Positions 15,506-23,990 are shown, counted from the first letter of the stretch. The stretch: 24,067 bases of DNA from Mageeibacillus sp. UBA5747 (GCA_002419145.1 DIFN01000079.1:1-24067), one strand, 5' to 3'. Translations and numbers: made by a program. Notes: generated by a model not told the origin, from the letters alone.

Positions 15506-17047
15506 ATGCTTTCATCCATTCAACGCTCGCTTTCTGATCTGACTGGATTGTCATATGTTGATACATTGGCACTGACAGCATCTTTCCTGCACGGTTGGCC
15601 TGTCGAGCGTGCGCGCACCCTTGCGAACGAACCAGTACCATTTTTTAGTTCGGTCCGTATTCAGCGCATCAATGACCTGGCACGCCAGATTGGCCAGAAA
15701 GTGGCTGATCCACTGCCTCATCCGCTGCCTGGAGCTCCAACGGATGCTTTTGCACGAGCTTCACAATTGGCAGCAGCCCCACTGGGCGGGCTGGGACCCT
15801 ATCGACTCGGCGAGGATGGGCGCCTCTACCTGGCCGCAAAAAGTGAACACTACCAGCTGTCCTTGGGACATCAGTTTGAGGGATACCAGCTGATCGACCG
15901 GGCACGCCAGCTCGGTGTGGTCAATGCCACCCACAACAATACTCGTGGCTCCATTACCCGCAGATTGGAAAGGGAACTGGTCCGCTCCGTCAATGGACTC
16001 AAGCCCGAAGATGAATCTTCACTTGAAAAAATTCTTGCCTTGCGCGAACCCAAGGTGCTCAACCGTGTCCTCAACCTTGAAACAGGAAGTCTGGCAGTCG
16101 AGGCCGGAGTCAAAATGATGCTGGCCCGTTTCTATCGCCTCGAACCACAGCTACCTGCACCTGTTCATGCAGGTAAAATACCTGTTTTCCTGGTTCTGGG
16201 TGACCATGCGGGTGGTCTGACAGCCAACTATCATGGGACAACCTTGCTCACACAGGTTTTTCGAGGCCTTTGGCCAGAGCTCAGGGAAAAAGCGGACCAG
16301 GCCAGACTTTTTCACGTTGTGCCCGTTCGAATCAATGACTTGGAAGATTTTGCAGCCAAAATCGCTTATTACAACCAAGGCGACTACAGAACCGCTGGCT
16401 TTCTGCATGAGATCATACTGATGAACTATGGCGGAATCCGTCTGGAAGAGGACTTCCTGAAGGGGGCGTATACCTTATGTGCTGCAAGCGCAACGCCTAC
16501 GCTTGTCGATGAAATCCAGTCTTGCATGTGGTATCCGGGCATGTATCTGTTTCGCCTGTATGGGCTGGCACCGGATTTTGTCATTCTTGGCAAGGGTTTT
16601 CCAGGTGGAGAATACCCTGCTTCAAAAGTCATCACAACAGCTGAGATGGATATTCTGACACAATTTGGTGCCCTCGTGACCAATGGTCAGGAAGAACTGG
16701 CCAGTCTTGCTTATCTGGTGACCATGGCCTTTGCTAAAGCCAATGAGGCAGCAATTGATCAGCTCGGCCAAGCTTTCATGACGGACCTGCATGACCTTAG
16801 CAGCCGCTATCCAGATAAGATCAAAAAGGTCGAAGGCCTTGGACTGCTGGGTGCGCTACATTTCCCCTCTCTTGGCCAAGCCAAGTCCTTTACAGATGCG
16901 ATGAACCAGGCTGGCATAGACACCAGTGCCCAGCTCTATAAACCGAACTGCCCGCCGGCTGTACTGGTCAAGCCGCCACTCGTCATGACAGAGTCCGTTT
17001 TAGACCAGCTGGTCCAAAAAATGGGAGGGGCGATCCAATGTCTTTGA
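15506..17047 (+). CDS. Divergent class III PLP-dependent aminotransferase
   Basis: A 513-residue fold-type I PLP protein. Class III landmarks are present: ETGSLAVEAGVKM (about 192-204, the phosphate-site helix), ANYHGTT (240-246), LVDEIQ (333-338, Asp335 for the pyridine nitrogen), and LGKGFPGGEYP (361-371) with Lys363 as the Schiff-base lysine. The family is normally about 400-450 residues; here about 100 extra N-terminal residues precede the core. The EPxxxxGG segment is altered (EIILMNYGG), so it is far from the known ornithine or GABA enzymes. It could transaminate an amino/keto sugar or act as an aminomutase. The alanine dehydrogenase two genes on suggests pyruvate/alanine as the amino acceptor/donor. 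GGGAGGA at 15491-15497 supports ATG 15506. It overlaps the next gene by ten bases. Confidence 0.8.
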   Translation: MLSSIQRSLSDLTGLSYVDTLALTASFLHGWPVERARTLANEPVPFFSSVRIQRINDLARQIGQKVADPLPHPLPGAPTDAFARASQLAAAPLGGLGPYRLGEDGRLYLAAKSEHYQLSLGHQFEGYQLIDRARQLGVVNATHNNTRGSITRRLERELVRSVNGLKPEDESSLEKILALREPKVLNRVLNLETGSLAVEAGVKMMLARFYRLEPQLPAPVHAGKIPVFLVLGDHAGGLTANYHGTTLLTQVFRGLWPELREKADQARLFHVVPVRINDLEDFAAKIAYYNQGDYRTAGFLHEIILMNYGGIRLEEDFLKGAYTLCAASATPTLVDEIQSCMWYPGMYLFRLYGLAPDFVILGKGFPGGEYPASKVITTAEMDILTQFGALVTNGQEELASLAYLVTMAFAKANEAAIDQLGQAFMTDLHDLSSRYPDKIKKVEGLGLLGALHFPSLGQAKSFTDAMNQAGIDTSAQLYKPNCPPAVLVKPPLVMTESVLDQLVQKMGGAIQCL

Positions 17048-18222
17048 TCCGATTTGGCTTGATCGGCTGCGGCCTCATGGCGAAAGCCATGGTGGATGCA
17101 ATCAACCGATGGCCCCATCTCAAGCTCGATCAAGAGGCTCCCCGTCCCGTTTTGACAGCAGTTGCGTGCCCACACGCTGAATCTCGGGCCTGGTTTGAGC
17201 AAAACTTTCCTTCGCTGATCCTGTCGACCTCTGATTACAGGGACATGCTTGCAGGGGACACTGTTGACGCCGTTTACTGTGCTGTCCCGCATCATCTCCA
17301 TGAAACCATCTATTCGGATGTCATCCAATCAGGAAAGGCTTTGCTGGGCGAAAAACCGTTTGGGCTTGACTTGGAACAGAACAGGCACCTCATGGCAGAG
17401 ATTGAAAAGCATCCGGATGTTTTTGTTCGTTGCTCGAGTGAATTCCCATTCTATCCGGCAGCTCAGGCGCTTTACCGATGGGTCCAGGATGGTCGATGTG
17501 GCGTGCTGATCGATGTGCGTGCAGCTTTTCGGCATTCCAGCGATTTGGATCTGAAAAAACCGATCAACTGGAAACGCAAAGTTGAGACAAATGGTGCTTA
17601 CGGCTGTCTTGGCGACTTGGGTTTGCACACGGAGCACTTGCTTTTTCGTTTGGGGATTCAGATCGATGCCGTCCAAGCTTTATTGTCCCGGTTTATTGAC
17701 CATCGACCGGATGGCTTGGGCAAAATTGCAGCCTGTGAAACTTGGGATAATGCAATCCTTCTGGGGTCAGCCCATCATTCAAATCAGGACAAACCATTTC
17801 CTGTTCTGTTGGATACCAAAAGGCTGGCCCCTGGATCAACTAACGATTGGTCCGTCGAAGTACATGGCCTGGATAGCGCTGTGAGGTTTTCGACCGAGGA
17901 TCCCAATGCCTTGTACTATACGACGTCTGTTGATCGTGAACAAGCTTGGACCAGGCTTAACATAGGATCAAAACCACAATTTGCCACCCATACAGGAACC
18001 ATTTTCGAGTTTGGTTTTGCAGACGCCATGCTCCAGATGCTGGCTGCATTTGTCCTGGAATGGGCTGGGCATCCTGTGGACTTTGGCTGTGCGACTCCCG
18101 AAGAAACCTATCAGTCGCATGTGCTGCATACTGCAGCTCTGCTGGCACATGATCAGAAACGCCAGTTCAACATACATGAACTTATTCAAGCCCAGGAGAG
18201 AGGGGCAGGAGGAACTAGATGA
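17038..18222 (+). CDS. Gfo/Idh/MocA family oxidoreductase 2, canonical
   Basis: A 394-residue NAD(P)-dependent dehydrogenase. The Rossmann dinucleotide loop GLIGCGLMA is at 7-15; the catalytic-lysine motif GEKPFG is at 104-109 (K106), and the sugar-site GDLGLHTEHLLF, at about 191-202, carries the conserved Asp and His residues. Both key motifs are intact, unlike the first oxidoreductase of this operon. It probably oxidises a hydroxyl of a sugar, cyclitol or its derivative. It starts inside the end of the aminotransferase gene (10-base overlap, GGGAGGGG at 17023-17030) and its stop overlaps the alanine dehydrogenase start (ATGA), so aminotransferase, oxidoreductase and alanine dehydrogenase should be made in step. 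Confidence 0.88.
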   Translation: MSLIRFGLIGCGLMAKAMVDAINRWPHLKLDQEAPRPVLTAVACPHAESRAWFEQNFPSLILSTSDYRDMLAGDTVDAVYCAVPHHLHETIYSDVIQSGKALLGEKPFGLDLEQNRHLMAEIEKHPDVFVRCSSEFPFYPAAQALYRWVQDGRCGVLIDVRAAFRHSSDLDLKKPINWKRKVETNGAYGCLGDLGLHTEHLLFRLGIQIDAVQALLSRFIDHRPDGLGKIAACETWDNAILLGSAHHSNQDKPFPVLLDTKRLAPGSTNDWSVEVHGLDSAVRFSTEDPNALYYTTSVDREQAWTRLNIGSKPQFATHTGTIFEFGFADAMLQMLAAFVLEWAGHPVDFGCATPEETYQSHVLHTAALLAHDQKRQFNIHELIQAQERGAGGTR

Positions 18223-19319
18223 TTGTTGGTTGCCCGAAAGAAATCAAACCAGATGAATTCCGTGTGGGACTTACCCCCGGACAGGTCCGTGAGTATGTCC
18301 GGCATGGTCATACGGTACTCATAGAGAACCTTGCAGGTGCAGGATCCGGTTTTGATGACCAGGATTATCGCGTCAGTGGCGCAGACCTGGTATCAGCCGG
18401 TGATGTCTGGTTGCGTTCCGACCTTGTGATCAAGGTTAAGGAACCTTTGCCAGAGGAATATCCACTTCTTCGCCAGAACCAAATTTTGTTTACCTACTTG
18501 CATCTGGCAGCCAATCCTGATTTGACCCAGGCTTTGCTTGCATCGGGAACGACCGCAATTGCCTACGAAACAATAGAAAAAGAGGGTCTCTTGCCCTGCC
18601 TCAAACCAATGAGTGAAATTGCTGGCCGACTTGCGGTCCAGGAAGGTGCCAAGCATTTGGAAAAGCCAATGGGTGGTCGCGGCGTCCTGCTTGGAGGTGT
18701 TCCGGGAACGCCCAAGGCCAAGGTTGTTATCCTCGGTGCCGGTGCGGTCGGTGCTAATGCTTTGAAAATGGCAGTTGGTCTTGGTGCGACGGTCAGTATT
18801 CTGGATTTAGACTTGAAAAAACTTACAGCTTTGGATGATTTGTACGCCAATCGTATCCAGACCTTATACGCTTCGCCGGATACCATCGAACGTGAGCTGA
18901 TGTCAGCGGATCTGGTTATCGGTGCTGTCCTCATTCCTGGCGGCTCCGCACCCAAGCTGGTTACCCGAGACCACCTCAAACGAATGGCTCCCGGAGCCGT
19001 TCTGGTCGATGTGGCAATTGACCAGGGAGGCTGTTTTGAGTCATCTCATTTGACCTACCATCATGATCCTACCTTTGTTGTTGATGGTATTGTCCATTAT
19101 TGTGTCGGCAATATGCCAGGCGCTGTCCCTGTGACAGCCACAGCTGCATTGACTCAGACAACCTTCCACTATGGCCTGGCGTTGGCTGACTTGGGCCTGG
19201 AGGGTGCGATCGCACGTTGGCCTGAACTCCAATCAGGTTTGAATACCCAACGGGGTACCTGTGCACATCCCAGGATTGCTGTTCACTATGGCCTACCCAT
19301 GGCCAAAGCCGTCGTATGA
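18219..19319 (+). CDS. ald: Alanine dehydrogenase
   Basis: A 366-residue NAD-dependent enzyme converting L-alanine to pyruvate, ammonia and NADH (or the reverse). Length and all catalytic positions fit the family: R15 (FRVGLTP), K74 (KVKEP), H95 (YLHLA), the NAD-binding GAGAVG at 173-178, D268 (VDVAIDQGG), and N298 (VGNMPGAVP), equal to R15, K75, H96, D270 and N300 of characterised enzymes. It therefore looks fully active. Within the operon it would regenerate pyruvate for the nearby aminotransferase and release the amino nitrogen as ammonia (inference). AGGAGG at 18207-18212 sits six bases before ATG 18219, and both ends have ATGA overlaps. Related lysine-pathway or transhydrogenase domains are less likely given the full residue set. 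Confidence 0.93.
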   Translation: MIVGCPKEIKPDEFRVGLTPGQVREYVRHGHTVLIENLAGAGSGFDDQDYRVSGADLVSAGDVWLRSDLVIKVKEPLPEEYPLLRQNQILFTYLHLAANPDLTQALLASGTTAIAYETIEKEGLLPCLKPMSEIAGRLAVQEGAKHLEKPMGGRGVLLGGVPGTPKAKVVILGAGAVGANALKMAVGLGATVSILDLDLKKLTALDDLYANRIQTLYASPDTIERELMSADLVIGAVLIPGGSAPKLVTRDHLKRMAPGAVLVDVAIDQGGCFESSHLTYHHDPTFVVDGIVHYCVGNMPGAVPVTATAALTQTTFHYGLALADLGLEGAIARWPELQSGLNTQRGTCAHPRIAVHYGLPMAKAVV

Positions 19320-20785
19320 TCGTACTAGGCATTGACATTGGAACAACCGGTTGCAAGACCTTGGCCGTTGATGATTCAGGGAAAATTGTCGGCCAGGCTT
19401 ACCAAAGCTATCCAATCAGAACGGGCCCTGGCGGGATCGCGGAACAGAATCCTGAAGATTGGTACCAAGCTCTGGTGGCAACCGTCCGGACTGCAACTGC
19501 CGCCCAGAATTCACCATGCCTGGCATTGGCTTTGTCGACTCAGGGTGCCAGTTCTCTTTTAATTGACCAGAACCATCAACCTCTGACCCCGGCATTGAGC
19601 TGGATGGATACCCGGGCTGAACACCAGGCTGCTGCAATCAAAGAACATCTGGGAGATGACACGATTTATCAGACAACTGGCTGGCCTTGCGAAAGCAGCT
19701 TGGACATGGCCAAGTATGCCTGGCTGTATGAAGAGGCGCCTGAACAGGTTCGCCAGGCAGCAGCTTATGTATCAACTCTTGATTACATCCAATTGCGCTT
19801 GACCGGACAATTGTGCATAGACCCATCCAACGCAGCCATGCGCCAACTCATGGACATAGAAGCACAGCGTTGGGATCCGCGTATTTTGGATGAAATCAAC
19901 TTGCCTGAGAGCCTGTTGCCAACCATCCGGAAAAGTGGAGAGCGAATCGGAACGCTTACTCCGACTGCGGCGGCTGATTTGGGACTGGATCCGTCCGTTG
20001 AAGTCATCCTGGGTGCACATGACCAGTATTGTGGAGCCATTGGAGCCATGGCACTTGATCCGGGTGACATTGTGTTATCCACTGGTACAGCATGGGCACT
20101 GCTTGCAACAGTTGACCACCTGGTGTATTCGCCTTCACGCCTGTCTCCGGGACCACATGCCTTGCCCGGCCTCTATGGCGCGCTGGCTTCGATCTCAGCC
20201 GGCGGAATGGCCCTGGATTGGCTGAACCAGAAAATCACCGGGCTAGATTATGCAGCCATGGAATCATGGCTGGCTGATTCACCAGCCCGTCATCCCAATC
20301 TGCTTTTCTATCCCTATCTGGCTGGTGCCAGCCACCCGACCTGGCAAGCCCGGCAGATGGGCGTTTTTCTTGGCCTCGAACTGGGGCATGACCGGTTTGA
20401 TTTAACCTTGGCCTGCATGGAGGGACTGGCTTTTCAAACTCGTCTGATTCTTGATGATTTTGCACAGGCCGGCATTCCTGTCCAGAGGATCAAAGTGATC
20501 GGGGGCGCAACTCGAAGCCCATCATGGATGGGCATTCTCCAGGCTGTATGCGGCATACCACTGGATATCCTGGAAATTTCGAATGCTGCCTCTCTCGGTG
20601 CAGCAGCAATCGCCGGCGTCGGCTGTAGTCTTTTTTCGGATTACACCGAGGCTGCGGTAAAAATGACGGCCCAAACCAGAACTTTGCCAGTTATCTCAAC
20701 TGATCAAGTGTTTTATCACCATAAATACCAGAATTTCAAAGACCACTTAAGTGTGTCGGGGTATTCAGGGAACGGAGGGAGTTGA
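19316..20785 (+). CDS. FGGY-family carbohydrate kinase (xylulokinase-like)
   Basis: A 489-residue sugar kinase with the ATP/phosphate motif GIDIGTTGCK (5-14), the AEQNPEDWY signature (42-50), the catalytic base Asp236 in GAHDQYCGA, the STGTAW phosphate loop (255-260) and the FGGY C-terminal signature region GGATRSPSWMGILQAV. The order and spacing match XylB-type xylulokinases, but FGGY enzymes also phosphorylate ribulose, fuculose, rhamnulose, gluconate and cyclitols, so the exact substrate stays open. It presumably phosphorylates the ketose or polyol made by the upstream enzymes. ATG 19316 overlaps the alanine dehydrogenase stop and has no recognisable Shine-Dalgarno, so translation probably depends on coupling. 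Confidence 0.9.
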   Translation: MIVLGIDIGTTGCKTLAVDDSGKIVGQAYQSYPIRTGPGGIAEQNPEDWYQALVATVRTATAAQNSPCLALALSTQGASSLLIDQNHQPLTPALSWMDTRAEHQAAAIKEHLGDDTIYQTTGWPCESSLDMAKYAWLYEEAPEQVRQAAAYVSTLDYIQLRLTGQLCIDPSNAAMRQLMDIEAQRWDPRILDEINLPESLLPTIRKSGERIGTLTPTAAADLGLDPSVEVILGAHDQYCGAIGAMALDPGDIVLSTGTAWALLATVDHLVYSPSRLSPGPHALPGLYGALASISAGGMALDWLNQKITGLDYAAMESWLADSPARHPNLLFYPYLAGASHPTWQARQMGVFLGLELGHDRFDLTLACMEGLAFQTRLILDDFAQAGIPVQRIKVIGGATRSPSWMGILQAVCGIPLDILEISNAASLGAAAIAGVGCSLFSDYTEAAVKMTAQTRTLPVISTDQVFYHHKYQNFKDHLSVSGYSGNGGS

Positions 20786-20786
20786 C

Positions 20787-21839
20787 ATGCCAGATTGCTT
20801 TGCCTATGACCAGAAAGATGCCTTGTTTTATGACCAGAACATTCGTGACCGTTTGCCCAAGAAACTTGTGGATGCTCATTGCCATGTCAATTTGCCATCC
20901 CACGTCGGACCTCTTGACCCTGCTGATATAGCCGGTGACTGGGCATTGCAATGTGGGGTTGAATTGCCGGCAGAACGAGCAAAGAGCATCCTGAGAACTT
21001 TGTTTCCTGACGCGCGGACAAATTGCCTTGCCTTGCCTTTGCCCTTGGAACAGGCCAACATGGCAGCCAACAATAGTTATTTGGCTGAGCTGTTCACGCG
21101 ACTGGGAGAGCCAGCTCTGATGGCGGTTAAACCCCAGTGGTCACCTGAACAAGTTGAGCATGATCTGCTGGCTGGTCGATTCAATGGATTCAAGCCGTAC
21201 CTTTCGTTTGCGCGATCGATTGCCCCAGCACAGCTGAGGATTTCCGACTATTTGCCCGAAACCCAGTTAGCCATCGCGAACAGGCACAGTAAAGTAGTCC
21301 TGCTTCATTTGCCGCGCCCAGAACGACTTGCTGACGATGATAACATTCGCGACCTCCGTATGATTGTTGAGCGTTATCCTGACCTGAGACTTGTACTTGC
21401 TCATTTGGGCCGCTCCTTTAATGTAGATTTCCTGCGTGAGGGACTGGTAAAGCTTGGTGATGCTGCCAGCCGGCTCTATTTCGATACTGCAGCCGTACTC
21501 AACCCGGAGGTTTACGCTCTGGCATTCGAAAAATTACGCCCAGACCAGATCCTGTTCGGGACTGATATGCCATTTATGCTCTGGCACGGCAGGCGCCGCT
21601 GGACAGAAAGAACCTACATAAACTTATGCCGGGAAGATTTTCCCTGGAACCGGCATTTGGAACCAGAGCTCGAAACAGACTATACCCTGTTCATCTATGA
21701 ACAAGTCAAAGTCATTCTGGACGTGACCGGGCAAGCAGGGACAGACCGCGACCGCCTGAGGACAGCTGTTTTTTCCGGCAATGCAGAAAAAGTCTATCGT
21801 TTCTCAACGGAAAGGAGTGGACCAGATGCCTCTCGTTGA
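20787..21839 (+). CDS. Amidohydrolase superfamily protein (COG2159/COG3618-like TIM barrel)
   Basis: A 350-residue TIM-barrel metal hydrolase. Metal-binding positions appear in the normal order: H31 and H33 in VDAHCHV, K136 in GFKPYLSF, H174 in LLHLPRP, H206 in VLAHLGR, and D260 in LFGTDMPF. Such proteins hydrolyse sugar lactones (for example fuconolactone), amides, or decarboxylate aromatic acids. In a sugar locus with two dehydrogenases, a lactonase is a reasonable guess; hydrolysis of an N-acyl group is another. The frame opens at GTG 20751, but GGAGGGAG at 20774-20781 selects ATG 20787, two bases after the kinase stop. Its end overlaps the esterase gene by 14 bases. Confidence 0.8.
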   Translation: MPDCFAYDQKDALFYDQNIRDRLPKKLVDAHCHVNLPSHVGPLDPADIAGDWALQCGVELPAERAKSILRTLFPDARTNCLALPLPLEQANMAANNSYLAELFTRLGEPALMAVKPQWSPEQVEHDLLAGRFNGFKPYLSFARSIAPAQLRISDYLPETQLAIANRHSKVVLLHLPRPERLADDDNIRDLRMIVERYPDLRLVLAHLGRSFNVDFLREGLVKLGDAASRLYFDTAAVLNPEVYALAFEKLRPDQILFGTDMPFMLWHGRRRWTERTYINLCREDFPWNRHLEPELETDYTLFIYEQVKVILDVTGQAGTDRDRLRTAVFSGNAEKVYRFSTERSGPDASR

Positions 21840-22800
21840 CATGTCTCTGGATGAACTGAAGCACTATCGCGGCCGGACGCAAAGACCAGAAGACTTTGAT
21901 GCATTCTGGGAGCGTGCCAAAGGTCGTCTAGCGGCAGTTGATCCTCAGCTGATACTTGAAACTGCCAGTTTCAAAGCTCCCGGTGTGGCGTGCTATGATC
22001 TTTGGTTCAATGGCCTTGGTGGTGCCCGCATCCATGCCAAATACCTGAGACCGCAAGGCCGTGATAACTGCCCCGCTTTGCTTGAGTTTCACGGCTATAC
22101 ATCCGATAGTGGTGACTGGTCTGATAAACTGCCCTATGTGATGGCCGGATTTTGTGTCGCAGCCCTGGATTGTCGCGGCCAGGGAGGACTATCTGAGGAT
22201 ACTGGCGGGACAAAAGGTAGCACAATGGGTGGCCACATCCTGCGCGGCTTACTTGAAGAACCAGAAAAGCTGCTGTTTTCCAAAATCTATCTTGATACCG
22301 TTCGTCTGGCTCAACTGATCGCTGATTTCCCGGAGGTAGATCACACTCGGATCGCTACAATCGGAGGTTCGCAAGGAGGCGCCTTGGCCTTAGCCTGCGC
22401 AGCACTCGCACCACAAGTCAGTCGTGTGGTCGCGCAATATCCTTTTTTATCCGATTTTCGCCGGGTTTGGGAGATGGACTTGGCTACGGACGCTTACGAG
22501 GATTTGCGTCTATGGTTTCGGCTTTACGATCCTCTGCATAAAAGGGAAGAGGAGGTTTTCGAGCGCCTTTCCTATATCGATCTTGTTCATCTTGCACCGT
22601 TGATCCATGCCGAGACTTTGATGGCTACTGGCTTGATGGATACCATTTGTCCTCCTTCGACCCAGTTTGCTGTTTATAACAATTTGCCTGGTCCAAAGCA
22701 AATGCTCCTTTATCCTGATTTTGGCCATGAGTCCATGCCAGGATTTTCTGACGCTGCATTCCAGTTCTTCCACGACTGGTTTAGTGGTGCCTCCAAATGA
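21826..22800 (+). CDS. AXE1-family acetyl esterase (cephalosporin-C deacetylase-like)
   Basis: A 324-residue alpha/beta hydrolase whose layout matches B. subtilis cephalosporin-C deacetylase/acetyl-xylan esterases: oxyanion region EFHGYTSDSGDW (87-98), DCRGQGG (115-121), nucleophile Ser182 in GGSQGG, acid Asp272 in GLMDTICPPS, and His301 in FGHES. The length and catalytic spacing agree with that family (about 318-325 residues; S181, D269, H298 in the B. subtilis enzyme). No signal peptide is present, so it should remove acetyl groups from imported sugars in the cytoplasm. AAAGGAG at 21811-21817 points to ATG 21826. It overlaps the amidohydrolase gene and, by ATGA, the next gene. Confidence 0.92.
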   Translation: MPLVDMSLDELKHYRGRTQRPEDFDAFWERAKGRLAAVDPQLILETASFKAPGVACYDLWFNGLGGARIHAKYLRPQGRDNCPALLEFHGYTSDSGDWSDKLPYVMAGFCVAALDCRGQGGLSEDTGGTKGSTMGGHILRGLLEEPEKLLFSKIYLDTVRLAQLIADFPEVDHTRIATIGGSQGGALALACAALAPQVSRVVAQYPFLSDFRRVWEMDLATDAYEDLRLWFRLYDPLHKREEEVFERLSYIDLVHLAPLIHAETLMATGLMDTICPPSTQFAVYNNLPGPKQMLLYPDFGHESMPGFSDAAFQFFHDWFSGASK

Positions 22801-23984
22801 TCAGTCCAATTTTGAAAACAGCAGTTATTTTCGGTGCAGGAAATATCGGCAGAGGATTCATTGCCCAGCTTTTTACACAATCTGGGTATAAGGTGATCTT
22901 TATAGATGTGAATCGGAGTCTGGTTGATAAAATCAATCAAGATCAGAGCTATCCCATCGAGATTGTATCCAATAAGGGAAATTATGAAATCAAGATCAAC
23001 CCCGTCCATGCAGTCCATGGTTTGGACCAAGAGGGGATAGCACTGGCTATCTGCTCAGCTGACATCTTGGCAACTGCCGTGGGGGTCCATGCCTTGCCTG
23101 GCATTGCAGGGCCACTGGCTGCAGGTTTGCACAGACGGTGGCAAAATAATCAGTTGACCTCGCTCAACATTATCATTTGCGAAAATCTATTGCATGCCAA
23201 TCATGTCCTCAAAGAACTGGTCCGGACCAAACTTGATCTGCATGAGCACGTTCTGCTGGATCAGTCCATCGGATTTGTCGAGGCATCCATCGGCAGAATG
23301 GTTCCTGCAGCCACGAAAATTGCCTTGTCAGAGAATCTCCTGCGAATTATCACCGAAGCGTTTGATGAATTGCCCGTTGACAGAGAAGGGTTTGTCGGAG
23401 AAATTCCAGAAATTAAAAATATGATCGCAGTCAGCCCTTTTGGCTTTTTTATTCAGAGGAAATTGTACATTCACAACATGGGTCATGCTATCACAGCCTA
23501 TTTGGGTTATTTGACTGGATACCAGTACATTTGGGAGTCCATAAGGGATTTGGAAATTCACAGGATTGTTTCATCCGCCATGTTGGAAGCTGCGCAAGCC
23601 CTGGCCAAGGAACATGGTGTAGGCTTGGACATAATTCGAGTGTACTTGGATGATCTCTTGGATAGATTTGACAATATCCAGCTTGGTGACACGGTCATGC
23701 GTGTTGGCAGAGATGTAAAAAGAAAATTGGCACCTCAGGATCGGTTGATTGGCGCTTTGAATCTGTGTGTAAAACATCACCTGAAGTGCGAGAATATCTG
23801 CACTGGAATAGCTGCTGCATTCTTGTTTCAGGAACCAGATTTATTATTCGTTCCATCCTCCCATACTGAGTCTGAGGTGGAACAGGTCATGTCCGGCTAT
23901 TGTGAACTCGAAAAAGGTTCGGAAGAATGGAACAGCATCAAAAAGCACTACCGGCAACTAATTAACCGGTATTCATCCAACTAG
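22797..23984 (+). CDS. MtlD-like polyol-phosphate dehydrogenase (mannitol dehydrogenase family)
   Basis: A 395-residue NAD-dependent long-chain dehydrogenase. The start FGAGNIGRGF (12-21) is the NAD-binding loop typical of mannitol-1-phosphate 5-dehydrogenase; ICENLL (127-132) and GFVEASIGRMVP (159-170) also fit. The catalytic Lys-Asn-His set is in RKLYIHNMGHAITAYLG (K222, N227, H230). MtlD interconverts mannitol-1-phosphate and fructose-6-phosphate; here, with no mannitol PTS genes nearby, it likely acts on the polyol or ketose phosphate made by the operon's kinase. ATG 22797 overlaps the esterase stop and has no Shine-Dalgarno, so translation is probably coupled. The gene is noticeably AT-richer than its neighbours (one 60-base line, 23401-23460, has 20 G/C). 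Confidence 0.88.
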   Translation: MISPILKTAVIFGAGNIGRGFIAQLFTQSGYKVIFIDVNRSLVDKINQDQSYPIEIVSNKGNYEIKINPVHAVHGLDQEGIALAICSADILATAVGVHALPGIAGPLAAGLHRRWQNNQLTSLNIIICENLLHANHVLKELVRTKLDLHEHVLLDQSIGFVEASIGRMVPAATKIALSENLLRIITEAFDELPVDREGFVGEIPEIKNMIAVSPFGFFIQRKLYIHNMGHAITAYLGYLTGYQYIWESIRDLEIHRIVSSAMLEAAQALAKEHGVGLDIIRVYLDDLLDRFDNIQLGDTVMRVGRDVKRKLAPQDRLIGALNLCVKHHLKCENICTGIAAAFLFQEPDLLFVPSSHTESEVEQVMSGYCELEKGSEEWNSIKKHYRQLINRYSSN

Positions 23985-23990
23985 AATAAA

